64,000 nt of DNA. Source: Ferruginibacter sp. GTDB lineage: Bacteria > Bacteroidota > Bacteroidia > Chitinophagales > Chitinophagaceae. The first letter of the stretch is position 1. Every line of letters begins with the position of its first letter. Below are positions 47,686 through 57,847 of this stretch, one piece after another. The DNA lies in assembly GCA_030831945.1 (NCBI GenBank), contig JAURKC010000013.1:1-64000 (forward strand), in the 5' to 3' direction. Under the pieces are notes generated by a model that searched no databases, was not told the origin of the DNA, and saw nothing but the letters and a program-made list of their open reading frames with translations. Position numbers and translations under genes: made by a program.

Positions 47686-48894
47686 ATGTCGAAAAACTTA
47701 ACCCAAGAGCAATTAATAGCCATTGCAGATGAATTTGGAACGCCCGTTTACATTTACCATGCTGAGCGAATAGCTGAGCAGTACAAGAAATTGAAAAAAG
47801 CTTTTTCAGGATGCAATGCACGTTTCTTTTATGCTTGTAAATCGCTTACCAATGTTAACGTATTAAAGTATATGCAGACTATCGGCGTATCGCTTGATTG
47901 TGTGAGTATCAACGAAGTTAAATTAGGCTTGATGGCTGGTTTTGATAAAAAAGATATTTTGTATACGCCTAACTGTGTTGATTTTGAAGAAGTGGTGGAA
48001 GTAAAGGAAATGGGTGTTAATATCAACATCGATAATATTTCTATTCTTGAACAGTTTGGTCATAAGTTTGGCAATAGCTATCCTGTATGTATTCGGCTGA
48101 ATCCGCATATTATGGCTGGGGGTAATTATAAAATTTCTACTGGTCATATTGATAGCAAGTTTGGGATTTCAATTCACCAGATGCGTCATATTGAAAGAAT
48201 CGTAAAAAGTACGAATCTTAATATTACCGGTATTCACATGCATACGGGAAGCGAGATAAAAGATGTAAGAGTGTTTTTAGAAGGACTTGAAGTGATGTTG
48301 AATACTTCAGCTCATTTTCCTAATCTTGAATTTATTGATTTGGGTAGTGGATTTAAAGTACCTTACCAACCAGGAGATGCTGAAACTGATATTAATGATC
48401 TGGGTAAAAAAGTAGCTCAAGCATTTGTTGAATTTGAAAAAGAAACAGGCAAAAAATTGCAGGTATGGTTTGAGCCTGGAAAGTATTTGGTAAGTCAGTG
48501 CGGATATTTTGTAGTAAAAACAAATGTAATTAAGCAAACACCTGCAGCCGTTTTTGCTGGAGTAAACAGCGGCTTCAATCATTTGATTAGACCTATGATG
48601 TATGATGCTTATCACCACATTGAAAATATTTCCAATCCTGCAGGACCAGAAAGAATTTACAATGTAGTTGGAAATATTTGTGAAACTGACACTTTTGCTT
48701 GGGACCGAAAATTGACGGAAGTAAGAGAGGGAGATTATTTAGTTTTTCACAATGCAGGCGCCTATGGATTTGAGATGTCTTCTAATTTCAACTCTAGACT
48801 AAAGCCCGCAGAGGTGATGGTGGTAGAAGGAAAAGCTAAATTGATTCGTCAAAGAGATGTATTTGAAGATCTATTAAGAAACCAAATTTTATAA
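47686..48894 (+). CDS. lysA: Diaminopimelate decarboxylase
   Basis: 'FGTPVYIYHAERI', 'FFYACKSLTNVNVLKYM', 'GIHMHTGSEI', 'LGSGFKVPY', 'WFEPGKYLVSQCGYFVVKTNVIK', 'NICETDTFAWDRKL'. Confidence 0.95.
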   Translation: MSKNLTQEQLIAIADEFGTPVYIYHAERIAEQYKKLKKAFSGCNARFFYACKSLTNVNVLKYMQTIGVSLDCVSINEVKLGLMAGFDKKDILYTPNCVDFEEVVEVKEMGVNINIDNISILEQFGHKFGNSYPVCIRLNPHIMAGGNYKISTGHIDSKFGISIHQMRHIERIVKSTNLNITGIHMHTGSEIKDVRVFLEGLEVMLNTSAHFPNLEFIDLGSGFKVPYQPGDAETDINDLGKKVAQAFVEFEKETGKKLQVWFEPGKYLVSQCGYFVVKTNVIKQTPAAVFAGVNSGFNHLIRPMMYDAYHHIENISNPAGPERIYNVVGNICETDTFAWDRKLTEVREGDYLVFHNAGAYGFEMSSNFNSRLKPAEVMVVEGKAKLIRQRDVFEDLLRNQIL

Positions 48895-48921
48895 AATTAT
48901 TTAACTAAATAAACTGTCACT

Positions 48922-49410
48922 ATGAAGTCTTTTATTTTTTTTGGTCTGTGTCTTATCTCATTGTCTTTGTCTGCACAGCAGGAATCAAAAAAGTTATATG
49001 ATCCGACAGCGAATGCGGCTAAAGATATAGCGGCTGCAATAAAAAAGGCGACAGCAGAAAAAAAGCATGTGTTGATACAAGCAGGTGGTAATTGGTGTAG
49101 CTGGTGTATTGAATTTGCTAGGTTTGCAAAGGCGGATGCACAAATTGATTCAATTTTCAATAGTAGTTTTGTTTGGTATCATTTAAATTATAGCAAAGAA
49201 AATAAAAATGAAGCCTTGTTGGCTAAATATGGTTTCCCTCAGCGTTTTGGCTTTCCGGTATTCATTGTTTTAAATGCAAAGGGTGAGCGTATTCATACTC
49301 AAAGCAGTGAGTATTTGGAGGATGGTAAAAAAAGCTATGATCAAAAAAAGGTGATGGGATTTTTGTCTGCCTGGACACCCAATGCCTTAGATGCTAAAAC
49401 TTATCAATAG
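48922..49410 (+). CDS. Secreted thioredoxin-family protein
   Basis: Signal peptide; 'KHVLIQAGGNWCSWCIEFARF' (CxxC), 'RFGFPVFIVLNAKGERI'. Confidence 0.88.
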   Translation: MKSFIFFGLCLISLSLSAQQESKKLYDPTANAAKDIAAAIKKATAEKKHVLIQAGGNWCSWCIEFARFAKADAQIDSIFNSSFVWYHLNYSKENKNEALLAKYGFPQRFGFPVFIVLNAKGERIHTQSSEYLEDGKKSYDQKKVMGFLSAWTPNALDAKTYQ

Positions 49411-49454
49411 AATAAGCTATCAAATAATATTTTCTTCCTTAGTAATGCTACAAT

Positions 49455-49940
49455 ATGATCACTGGAAAAGAAAAGTTCATACAGCTTATACTGCACCCTG
49501 TAAAATTCAGGCTTTTCTTATTCGCTAAATTACCCAGTGCTTTTTTTTCAGGACTTAAAGTTCAATCTTTGGACAGCTCCAAAGCGGTGGTAACAGTTCC
49601 GTATCAATGGTTTTCTAAAAATCCTTTTAAGTCTACTTATTTTGCATGTTTGGCAATGGCGGCAGAATTGAGTACAGGTCTTTTGGCCATGATGAATACC
49701 TATCAAGCTAATCCAGCTATCTCTATGTTAGTTACTGGTTTGGAGGCAAAATATTTTAAAAAAGCTACCGGTAAAACCAGCTTTCTTTGTGAACAGGGCG
49801 ATTCTTTTCATCAAACCGTATTGGCGGCCATCAACAGTGGAGAAGGACAAGTATTTACGGCAAAGTCGGTAGGTAAAAACGAGTCAGGTGAATTGGTAGC
49901 AGAATTTTTAATCACCTGGTCCTTTAAAGTTAAAAAATAA
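49455..49940 (+). CDS. DUF4442-like (hotdog-fold) protein
   Basis: 'KSTYFACLAMAAELSTGLLAM' and overall 160-aa hotdog-like layout. Confidence 0.7.
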   Translation: MITGKEKFIQLILHPVKFRLFLFAKLPSAFFSGLKVQSLDSSKAVVTVPYQWFSKNPFKSTYFACLAMAAELSTGLLAMMNTYQANPAISMLVTGLEAKYFKKATGKTSFLCEQGDSFHQTVLAAINSGEGQVFTAKSVGKNESGELVAEFLITWSFKVKK

Positions 49941-50132
49941 AATCTCCTCTATTTTTTCTTACTCAAGCTTTTCAACTTTATTATAGAGTCCTACCTTTTT
50001 TTAGTAACTTCAATAGGTAATTTAAACGATCATCTTACTGTTATTGTTGCTTTTCGTCTATGGCATAGTTAGTAATTAATTGCTTTAAATTTTATTATTA
50101 AGTACCCTACATTTCACCTAAATATTCAGCGT

Positions 50133-51536
50133 ATGAAAATTGCATTTCACGGAGCCGCTAGAACAGTTACTGGTTCTAAACACTTGTTAACGCTTTCCAA
50201 TGGCAAAAAGTATTTATTAGACTGTGGAATGTTTCAGGGAATGGGTAAGGATACCGATTCGATGAATGGCCATTGGGGATTTCAGCCAAAAGAGGTAACC
50301 CATTTAATATTGTCGCATGCACATATTGATCATAGTGGCTTAATACCTAAATTGGTAAAGGATGGGTTTGATGGAAAAATATTTTGTACTCCTGCAACCA
50401 AGGAATTGGCAGGAATATTATTGGAAGATTCGGCTGGCATTCAAGAGAGTGAGATTAAATATGAAAATAAAAAAAGGCATCAAGAGCAACTACCCTTATT
50501 AAAGCCCCTGTATGATACAGCAGCAGCCTTAGCAGCAATGGATCATTTTGTATCCGTTGAATATGGTAATTGGCAGGCTATTGATGAAAATGTAGAAGTA
50601 TTGTTTACCGATACGGGTCATATTATTGGTAGTGCTGCAGTGCACCTTAAGATAAAAGAGAATGGGATTACTAAGCGGCTTAGTTTTAGTGGTGATGTAG
50701 GTAGGTACAACGATGCGATTTTAAAAGCACCTGAAGTTTTTTCTCAAGCCGATTATATTATTTTAGAATCTACCTATGGCAATAGTTTACATGATATGCA
50801 GACAGGCACCACCGATCAATTACTTGCGTGGATTGAAAAAGCCTGTATTGAAAAAAAAGGTAAACTTATTTTGCCAGCATTTAGTGTAGGTAGAACACAG
50901 GAAATTTTATATGCACTTAATCAATTAGAGTTGGAACGTAGGCTTCCAAATTTGGAATATTTTGTTGACAGTCCACTGAGTGTGAGGGCAACCAAGTTAA
51001 TAAAAAAGTATCCTCAGTATTTTAATCAAACGATACAAAATGTTTTGAAGCAAGATGATGATCCTTTTTCTTTTAGAGGAATGAAATTTATTGAGTCAGT
51101 CGAAGAATCTAAAATGCTAAATTTTAGAGATGGTCCTTTTGTTATTATTTCATCTAGTGGAATGGCAGATGCAGGAAGGGTAAAACATCATATTCGCAAT
51201 ACGATTGAAAATAGTAGAAATACTATTTTAATGACGGGTTATTGTGAGCCAAGGTCTTTAGGAGGTAAATTATTGGCGGGCAGAAAGGAGGTTAACATTT
51301 ATGGCGCTTCTCATGAAGTGAATGCCGAAATAGGAGCTATTCGAAGTATGAGTGCTCATGGTGATTACGAAGATCTTTGTCATTTTCTGGAATGTCAAGA
51401 GGTAAAGAAAGTAAGTAATTTATTTTTGGTACATGGTGAGTATCCGGTGCAGCAAGCGTTTAAGCAGCGGCTTATCAACAAAGGTTTTGAGAATATCGTG
51501 ATTCCAGAAATGCATGCGGAATTAATGTTGCAGTAG
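50133..51536 (+). CDS. MBL-fold / beta-CASP RNA-specific ribonuclease-like protein
   Basis: 'LILSHAHIDHSGLIPKLV', 'TDTGHIIGSAAVHLKI', 'FSGDVGRYNDAIL', 'ESTYGNSLH', 'LPAFSVGRTQEILYALNQL', 'MSAHGDYEDL'. Confidence 0.94.
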   Translation: MKIAFHGAARTVTGSKHLLTLSNGKKYLLDCGMFQGMGKDTDSMNGHWGFQPKEVTHLILSHAHIDHSGLIPKLVKDGFDGKIFCTPATKELAGILLEDSAGIQESEIKYENKKRHQEQLPLLKPLYDTAAALAAMDHFVSVEYGNWQAIDENVEVLFTDTGHIIGSAAVHLKIKENGITKRLSFSGDVGRYNDAILKAPEVFSQADYIILESTYGNSLHDMQTGTTDQLLAWIEKACIEKKGKLILPAFSVGRTQEILYALNQLELERRLPNLEYFVDSPLSVRATKLIKKYPQYFNQTIQNVLKQDDDPFSFRGMKFIESVEESKMLNFRDGPFVIISSSGMADAGRVKHHIRNTIENSRNTILMTGYCEPRSLGGKLLAGRKEVNIYGASHEVNAEIGAIRSMSAHGDYEDLCHFLECQEVKKVSNLFLVHGEYPVQQAFKQRLINKGFENIVIPEMHAELMLQ

Positions 51537-51772
51537 TCGGGAGTAATTTTACCTAATAAAATCAATTTTTTAGAAATTTATATCAATCAGTGAATTTCAA
51601 ATTCAACGATATTTGCTAGGAAGTAATTAACTTTATAGAAGTCTACTCAGTGTTTAGATTTAGCTATTAGGATTTAATTGATTAGTAGTCGTCTATTATC
51701 TTTGTTAAATTAAAATATCAGATTATATTATACTTTGAAGTAGATAGTAACTTCTTTTGATAAAATATCCCA

Positions 51773-54700
51773 ATGTCTAGATCATCTGTCAAAATTATTT
51801 ATAATAGATATTTTCAAAAGTTACTATTAACTGTAATTTTTTTCCTTCTGTTTCTTTCCCAGCAATCTCATGCCCAGTGTAACTCAATTTATGATAAAAT
51901 TGTAAGTGGCTATCATAGTACAATGGCGGTAAAGACCGATGGAAAAATTGCAGTATGGGGAGAAGATATGAGGTTTGGTGGAGTAAATTCAGCACAGACA
52001 ACTCCTTGGGATTTGTCTCCACTAGGTTCAAATACTGCAATCATGGGGACAATTGGAGGTGGCTTACAGGGAGGAGCAGACCAGGCGATATTTTTAGTTT
52101 CCGATGGATTGTATGCCCTAGGTAATTATGGTGGAGTGCTCTCAACAGTTTACACATCTTCAACAAATTTTCAAAAAATCTTAACACCGATAGGAGGTGA
52201 CGCTTTAACTAAACTTCCAACTGGAATTGCTGTAAATGATGTAGCGAATATTTTTGCAACCTATAAAACACTTTTGATTGTTACTAAAAATGATGGTGGA
52301 AATGCAAATCGAAACGGTCAAGTTTGGATAATCACACAGACTTCTCAAGCTGTTGAAGCGAATGGGGGCTCTGCTAATACTGCAGGCTCTTCTTCCTGGA
52401 AAAGGGTACATTCAGCAGCATCAATTCCTTTAACAAATATTATTGCATCAAGAGGTCAGATTAGTCCAATACCATCGTCTTCACAATTTAACAGCGCATT
52501 CATGGCTTTGGCAGCTAATGGGGATGTTTATACTTGGGGAAATTCTACTTATTTAGGAGATAATTCTTCTGTTACATCAAAATTGTATGCTACCAAGATG
52601 ACTTTACCGTCTGAATTTTCATCCAGCAATGTTCCTAAAATGATTGGGGTTACTGGCGGTACAAAAAATGTCATTAACCCTTTTCCTGCAGCGGCTAGTT
52701 ATGCAAAAAATTCTTATTATTTGTTGAGCAATTCTGGAAGCTTGTATGCATTGGGCGATAATTCAAAATATCAATGTGGAGATTTTACAAAAACTGAAAG
52801 ATCCAATTGGGTAAAAGTTCAGAAGTCTGCAACTGCAGGAGATTATTTTACAGATATCAATTTTATTTCTGTCCAGGAGCATACTGCAGGAATTCCTTGT
52901 GCATCAGCCATCACCACTGACGGAAAGCTATATACCTGGGGGGAGGATGATGCAGGAATGTTGGGAAAAGGAACTGGATCAATTGCAAGTTATGATCCTG
53001 GGGTGCAAAGTTACAGTCCTGGAATAGCCAACGGCTCAGCTGGAAGCACTGCTTTATTTTGTGAAATTGGTGGGCATACCCTGATGTATTTAAAAGTGGG
53101 TAGTGATAGATTTTGTTATGTTGGTCATAAATCTAGGGGAAGTATGGGCGATGGTACCATAGATGATAAATATATCACTTCATTTGATTGTACCAACACA
53201 CCTCAAATATCAATTTGCGGATCTGTTCCAGTTGCGCCTGTTACCAATTCTTCTGTTGTCACAGCCTCACCTACCAGTATTGTAGCCAATGGAACTTCTA
53301 CTTCTACTATAACCGTTCAGCTGAAAAATAATAGTAATATAAACCTTACTACTACAGGAGGGGTAGGAGTTATTACAACTAGTTTGGGAACTATCTCCTC
53401 AACGGTTGATAATAATGATGGAACTTATACCGCTATTTTAACGAGCCCAATTAGTTCTGGTACAGCCACACTTGGGTTTAATTTAAGTGGCATTACCTCT
53501 AGTTCAACTGCTACAGTTGAATTTACTCCAATGGTGGCTCCATTAACTCCAGGTTCAATCAATGGTTCTACTAGTTCTTGTCCCACAACTGCTGGACTTA
53601 CCTATAGTGTTAGTCCGGTAGCCAATGCAGCAACTTATATTTGGGTTGTTCCCACAGGTTGGACAATTACTGCTGGTCAAGGAACTTATTCAATCACCGT
53701 AACCGCTGGTTCATTTGGTCAAAATGGCAATATATCTGTTTCAGCAAGTAATATCATTGGTCAAAGTGGTCCGTCTACTTTGGCAGTAACGGTTTCATTA
53801 CCCAATACAATTACATTGAGCTCTGCCTTTTTATCAGATGCACAAACTGTTTGTATCAACACCGCTATTTCTTCCATTACTTATTCTACCACTTTTGCAA
53901 CAGGTGCCACCGTAACAAACTTACCAACGGGACTGAATTATTCATGGACGAATAATTTATTAACTATCAGCGGAACTCCTAGTGTTGCAGGATCTGCGCA
54001 AACTTATACCATCAATTTAACCGGAGGTTGCGGAGTCATTACAACTACTGGAACTATTGCAGTTACTGCAAATAATACGGTAGCCAGAACATCGGCTGCC
54101 GGAACTGATGCGCAGGCGGTTTGCATTAATACTGCTATTGTTCCAATTACTTATTCAACAACTGGTGCAACTGGTGCTACTGTTTCTAATTTACCAACAG
54201 GCCTATCAGGTGTTTGGGCAAATAATTTGATCACCATTAGTGGCACACCTACTGTGGCTGTTTCTTTACTTACCTATACCATAGAATTAACTGGAGGATG
54301 TGGAGTAGTTACCACTACTGGTACCATTACTGTGTCTGCAAATAATACAGCAGCTAGATCATCTGCTGTTGCAACAGTAACACAAACCGTTTGTATCAAT
54401 TCGGCGATCTCTACTATTACCTATGCAACAACTGGTGCTACCGGTGCCAACGTCTCCAACTTGCCTTCGGGTGTTACTAGTTCATGGTTAAATAATATAT
54501 TGACAATCAGTGGAACACCTACTGTTGCTGGATCTGCCCAAACATACACTGTAAATTTAACCGGCGGCTGTGGAGTATTTACAACTACTGGAACCATTGC
54601 AGTTACATCGAATAATATAGTGACTCGAACATCTGCAGCTACAACCGTAGCGCAAACAGTTTGTATCAATTCTGCGATTACATCGATTACTTATTCAACT

Positions 54701-56683
54701 ACTGGAGCAACAGGTGCAAGTTTTATTGGTTTGCCAGCTGGAGTTTCTGGACAATGGTCAAACAATGTTATTACGATTAGTGGAACTCCAACAGTTTCTG
54801 TTGCAGCCCAATCTTACACAGTTACTTTAACAGGCGGCTGTGGAGTAATTACAACTACTGAAACCATTTCAGTTACTGCAAATAATACGGTCACGAGAAC
54901 CTCTGCTGCTGGAACAGATGCACAGTCAGTTTGTATTAACACTGCTATCACTCCAATAACTTATTCAACTGTTGGTGCCACTGGTGCTGTTGTTAGCAAC
55001 TTGCCATCAGGTATTAATAGTTCCTGGTCAAATAATGTATTAACGATCAGTGGAACACCTACCGTTGTTGGAACCGCACTTACCTATATCATTACTTTAA
55101 GTGGAGGGTGTGGTGTAGTTACTACTACCGGAACCATTGCCGTTAAGCCGAGTAATACCATTACCTTGAGTTCTTTAGCGGGAACAGATAATCAATTAAA
55201 ATGTATTAATACTTCCATTACTAATATTACCTACAATACCACAGGCGCTACAGGAGCAAATTTTATAGGCCTGCCTGTTGGTGTTTCCGGAATCTGGTCC
55301 AACAATGCAATTGTATTGAGTGGTTCACCATCCATATCAGGTACTTTTAATTATGCAATTTCTTTAATCGGAGGTTGTTTAATTACTGATAAACCTGGAA
55401 GTATAAATGTAAGTCCAGAAAATACTATAACGCTTTCTTCAACTGCAACAACTGATAGTCAATCCATCTGTATTGGAAAGGATATTTCTACTATTGAATA
55501 TACTACCCTTGGCGCTACTGGTTTTACAATAACAGGATTGCCCACTGGATTACAAGCAGTCTTTCAATCTAATAAAATTAAAATTACTGGCACCCCCTCT
55601 GTTACTGGTGTATTTAACTATACTATTTCTTTAGTGGGTGGTTGTGGGCTGGTAAATAAAAATGGAACAGTCATCATTAATAGTCTTCCAACTGGCACCA
55701 TTGCTGCTTCTAATAGTGGAGTGATATGCGAGGGCTCTACTGTTGCCCTAACTGCTACGGGTGGAAATACCTATGAATGGAGTTTAAATGGTAATTTAAT
55801 TCCAGGAGTATCAGCGGACTCCTATTCAGCTAGTATTGCTGGTTTGTATTCAGTAAAATTAATTAGTGATAAAGGCTGTATTAATTCTGTACAACAAACG
55901 GCTACTTTAGTGCTTAACAATGCACCTGTTGTTGGTTATAGCTTCGATAAATATTGTATCAATACGCCCATTATTTTTACTAACTCTTCTGTCACTAATT
56001 TGTCTGGCCCAGTTACCATGCTTTGGGAATTTGGTGATAATGAAATCTCTTCTTCCGAATCACCCACTCATACTTTTTTGGTTGAAAAAACTTATGCAGT
56101 TAAACTAACTATTACACCAACTAACTGTCCATTGATCGCTAAATCGCTATCAAAAAATATTAAAATTGAAGCACCCCCTTTGGCGGTAAGATATCCAAAC
56201 ATTTATGCAGTAAAAAATACCAATACCAAACTTACCGCTAGATCGATTGGAAAAACGTATACTTGGATTCCTAGTACTGGCCTTAGTAATGCAGCCACTA
56301 TATCACCTAATTTTAATTTTACTGCTGCCACTAATTATGTCATTAAAATTACCAATGATGCGGGTTGTATTTTAAATGACTCACTGAATGTTTTGATTTT
56401 TGATCAGGCAGATTTTTTAGTACCCAAAGCATTTTCGCCTAATAATGATGGACGAAATGATAAGCTTTTATTTGCGGCACCTGGAATTGAAAGCTTTCAA
56501 TATTTAAGGATATTTAATCGTTGGGGAAATCTTGTTTTTGAAACTAGTAATCTAAGTGTTTTTTGGGATGGAAGTTTTAAAGGATTGCCTCAACCTGCAG
56601 AAGTGTATTCTTGGTTTGCAGAAGGTATTTCAAAATCGGGCAATAAAATTCAGCGAAACGGACAAACTCTAATATTACGTTAA
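51773..56683 (+). CDS. Giant T9SS type B secreted protein: RCC1-like N-terminal region, Big_1-like domain, seven ~90-aa repeats, Ig/PKD domain, CHU_C/gliding C-terminal domain
   Basis: RCC1-like 'AVKTDGKIAVWGED', 'ALAANGDVYTWGN', 'AITTDGKLYTWGEDDAGMLGKG'; 'ASPTSIVANGTSTSTITVQL'; PKD 'LWEFGDNEISSSESPTHTF'; C-terminal 'VPKAFSPNNDGRNDKLLFAAPGIESFQYLRIFNRWGNLVFET...'. Confidence 0.9.
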   Translation: MSRSSVKIIYNRYFQKLLLTVIFFLLFLSQQSHAQCNSIYDKIVSGYHSTMAVKTDGKIAVWGEDMRFGGVNSAQTTPWDLSPLGSNTAIMGTIGGGLQGGADQAIFLVSDGLYALGNYGGVLSTVYTSSTNFQKILTPIGGDALTKLPTGIAVNDVANIFATYKTLLIVTKNDGGNANRNGQVWIITQTSQAVEANGGSANTAGSSSWKRVHSAASIPLTNIIASRGQISPIPSSSQFNSAFMALAANGDVYTWGNSTYLGDNSSVTSKLYATKMTLPSEFSSSNVPKMIGVTGGTKNVINPFPAAASYAKNSYYLLSNSGSLYALGDNSKYQCGDFTKTERSNWVKVQKSATAGDYFTDINFISVQEHTAGIPCASAITTDGKLYTWGEDDAGMLGKGTGSIASYDPGVQSYSPGIANGSAGSTALFCEIGGHTLMYLKVGSDRFCYVGHKSRGSMGDGTIDDKYITSFDCTNTPQISICGSVPVAPVTNSSVVTASPTSIVANGTSTSTITVQLKNNSNINLTTTGGVGVITTSLGTISSTVDNNDGTYTAILTSPISSGTATLGFNLSGITSSSTATVEFTPMVAPLTPGSINGSTSSCPTTAGLTYSVSPVANAATYIWVVPTGWTITAGQGTYSITVTAGSFGQNGNISVSASNIIGQSGPSTLAVTVSLPNTITLSSAFLSDAQTVCINTAISSITYSTTFATGATVTNLPTGLNYSWTNNLLTISGTPSVAGSAQTYTINLTGGCGVITTTGTIAVTANNTVARTSAAGTDAQAVCINTAIVPITYSTTGATGATVSNLPTGLSGVWANNLITISGTPTVAVSLLTYTIELTGGCGVVTTTGTITVSANNTAARSSAVATVTQTVCINSAISTITYATTGATGANVSNLPSGVTSSWLNNILTISGTPTVAGSAQTYTVNLTGGCGVFTTTGTIAVTSNNIVTRTSAATTVAQTVCINSAITSITYSTTGATGASFIGLPAGVSGQWSNNVITISGTPTVSVAAQSYTVTLTGGCGVITTTETISVTANNTVTRTSAAGTDAQSVCINTAITPITYSTVGATGAVVSNLPSGINSSWSNNVLTISGTPTVVGTALTYIITLSGGCGVVTTTGTIAVKPSNTITLSSLAGTDNQLKCINTSITNITYNTTGATGANFIGLPVGVSGIWSNNAIVLSGSPSISGTFNYAISLIGGCLITDKPGSINVSPENTITLSSTATTDSQSICIGKDISTIEYTTLGATGFTITGLPTGLQAVFQSNKIKITGTPSVTGVFNYTISLVGGCGLVNKNGTVIINSLPTGTIAASNSGVICEGSTVALTATGGNTYEWSLNGNLIPGVSADSYSASIAGLYSVKLISDKGCINSVQQTATLVLNNAPVVGYSFDKYCINTPIIFTNSSVTNLSGPVTMLWEFGDNEISSSESPTHTFLVEKTYAVKLTITPTNCPLIAKSLSKNIKIEAPPLAVRYPNIYAVKNTNTKLTARSIGKTYTWIPSTGLSNAATISPNFNFTAATNYVIKITNDAGCILNDSLNVLIFDQADFLVPKAFSPNNDGRNDKLLFAAPGIESFQYLRIFNRWGNLVFETSNLSVFWDGSFKGLPQPAEVYSWFAEGISKSGNKIQRNGQTLILR
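53804..55685 (+). repeat. Seven tandem ~270-nt repeats encoding ~90-aa domains
   Basis: Units such as NTVARTSAAGTDAQAVCINTAIVPITYSTTGATGATVSNLPTGLSGVWANNLITISGTPTV...LTGGCGVVTTTGTITVSAN; first unit starts 53804, second 54074; the last two are more divergent. Confidence 0.88.
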
Positions 56684-57690
56684 TGAACATAAGAATTATA
56701 TTGATTGGGTTATTAATTTTTATGGCGGGGGTAACCAATGCCCAGGACCCTCATTTTTCACAATTTTTTTTAGCACCTCAATTTATCAATCCATCTTTAA
56801 CTGCTACTAATGTAAAGGGAAAATGGAAACTCGCAAGTAATTACCGTCAGCAAAGAAATAATTCTCAAATTACTTATAGAACCTTTACTGTTGGTGGAGA
56901 AGCAAAGTTGATAGATAAGAATGCTGTTTCTGGACCAGTATTTGGTAGTTTGTATTTAATGAGTGATCGATCGATGAGTGGCGCTTTGGTGAGTAATTAT
57001 ATTTCAAATGGTTTTTCATACCTAGCTGATCTAGATGACAATAATCGTATCGGTATAGGCTTTGGTTTGTTGTATGGACAAAGAAAAGTTGATTACAGTG
57101 TTTTAAATTTTGGAGAACAACTTACCAATGGAGGATTTGATGCAAGTTTACCTTCAGGAGAAGTAGCGTTGGGACAAATGAAACCTTTTTTTTCAATGTC
57201 AACGGGTATAGTATATAATTATCATACAGATAATTTTGATTTTGATGCTGGTGTAGCTGTGCATAATTTAAATTCTCCGCAACAAACTTTTTTTAATGAT
57301 CCTAATCAAAGGCTTATTAAAAAGTATGTAGTCAATATGGATATGTCTTATGTTATTTCTGATTTACTTTTGGTAAATATGAATTCAATTTTTCAGCAAC
57401 AGTCAAATTCAAGTCTTATCACTGCAGGGGGTTCTTTAGGAATAGATATTTCTGGAGATTTTAGTAGAGAAAAAATTCTTTTTGCAGGTGCTTGGTATCG
57501 TTTTAAGGATGTGATGTATCCCTATGTAGGTATGAAATATAATAATGTAAATGTTGGACTTACCTATGATATCCCTGCCTATTCAAAAAATATGGGAGCC
57601 TTGTCAATGTATAGTACCGAATTATCTGTCATCATTCATTTGCCTGCTCAGACTGGATTAGGCCCTGTTCCTTGTCCATGGAAGCCTTAA
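56683..57690 (+). CDS. PorP/SprF family type IX secretion membrane protein
   Basis: 'AQDPHFSQFFLAPQFINPSLTATN', 'KWKLASNYRQQRN', 'YPYVGMKYNNVNVGLTYDI'; starts with a 1-bp TAATG overlap with the upstream type B substrate gene. Confidence 0.93.
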   Translation: MNIRIILIGLLIFMAGVTNAQDPHFSQFFLAPQFINPSLTATNVKGKWKLASNYRQQRNNSQITYRTFTVGGEAKLIDKNAVSGPVFGSLYLMSDRSMSGALVSNYISNGFSYLADLDDNNRIGIGFGLLYGQRKVDYSVLNFGEQLTNGGFDASLPSGEVALGQMKPFFSMSTGIVYNYHTDNFDFDAGVAVHNLNSPQQTFFNDPNQRLIKKYVVNMDMSYVISDLLLVNMNSIFQQQSNSSLITAGGSLGIDISGDFSREKILFAGAWYRFKDVMYPYVGMKYNNVNVGLTYDIPAYSKNMGALSMYSTELSVIIHLPAQTGLGPVPCPWKP

Positions 57691-57717
57691 TCGTTTTCTC
57701 AATATTTGAGTATAATT

Positions 57718-57749
57718 AAAAAGTCTCTCCATCAATGGAAAGACTTTTT
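57718..57749. terminator. Hairpin terminator after porP/sprF
   Basis: aaaaagtctctccat-ca-atggaaagacttttt, with T/A runs both sides. Confidence 0.75.
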
Positions 57750-57847
57750 ATATTATGAAATCTTAAGAAAGAAAATATATATTTTATATAGTTGTAAAAG
57801 AAGTAAAATGAAATATAAAAGCATTTTCTCTTTTGAACTAAATCAAA

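Noticed and set aside
54421-54669. 82-aa minus-strand ORF inside the giant repeat gene
   Set aside because: Antisense shadow of the repeat-encoding frame.
53804-55685. Regularly spaced repeats considered as a CRISPR-like array
   Set aside because: Repeats are ~270 nt, imperfect, contiguous and protein-coding with no unique spacers.
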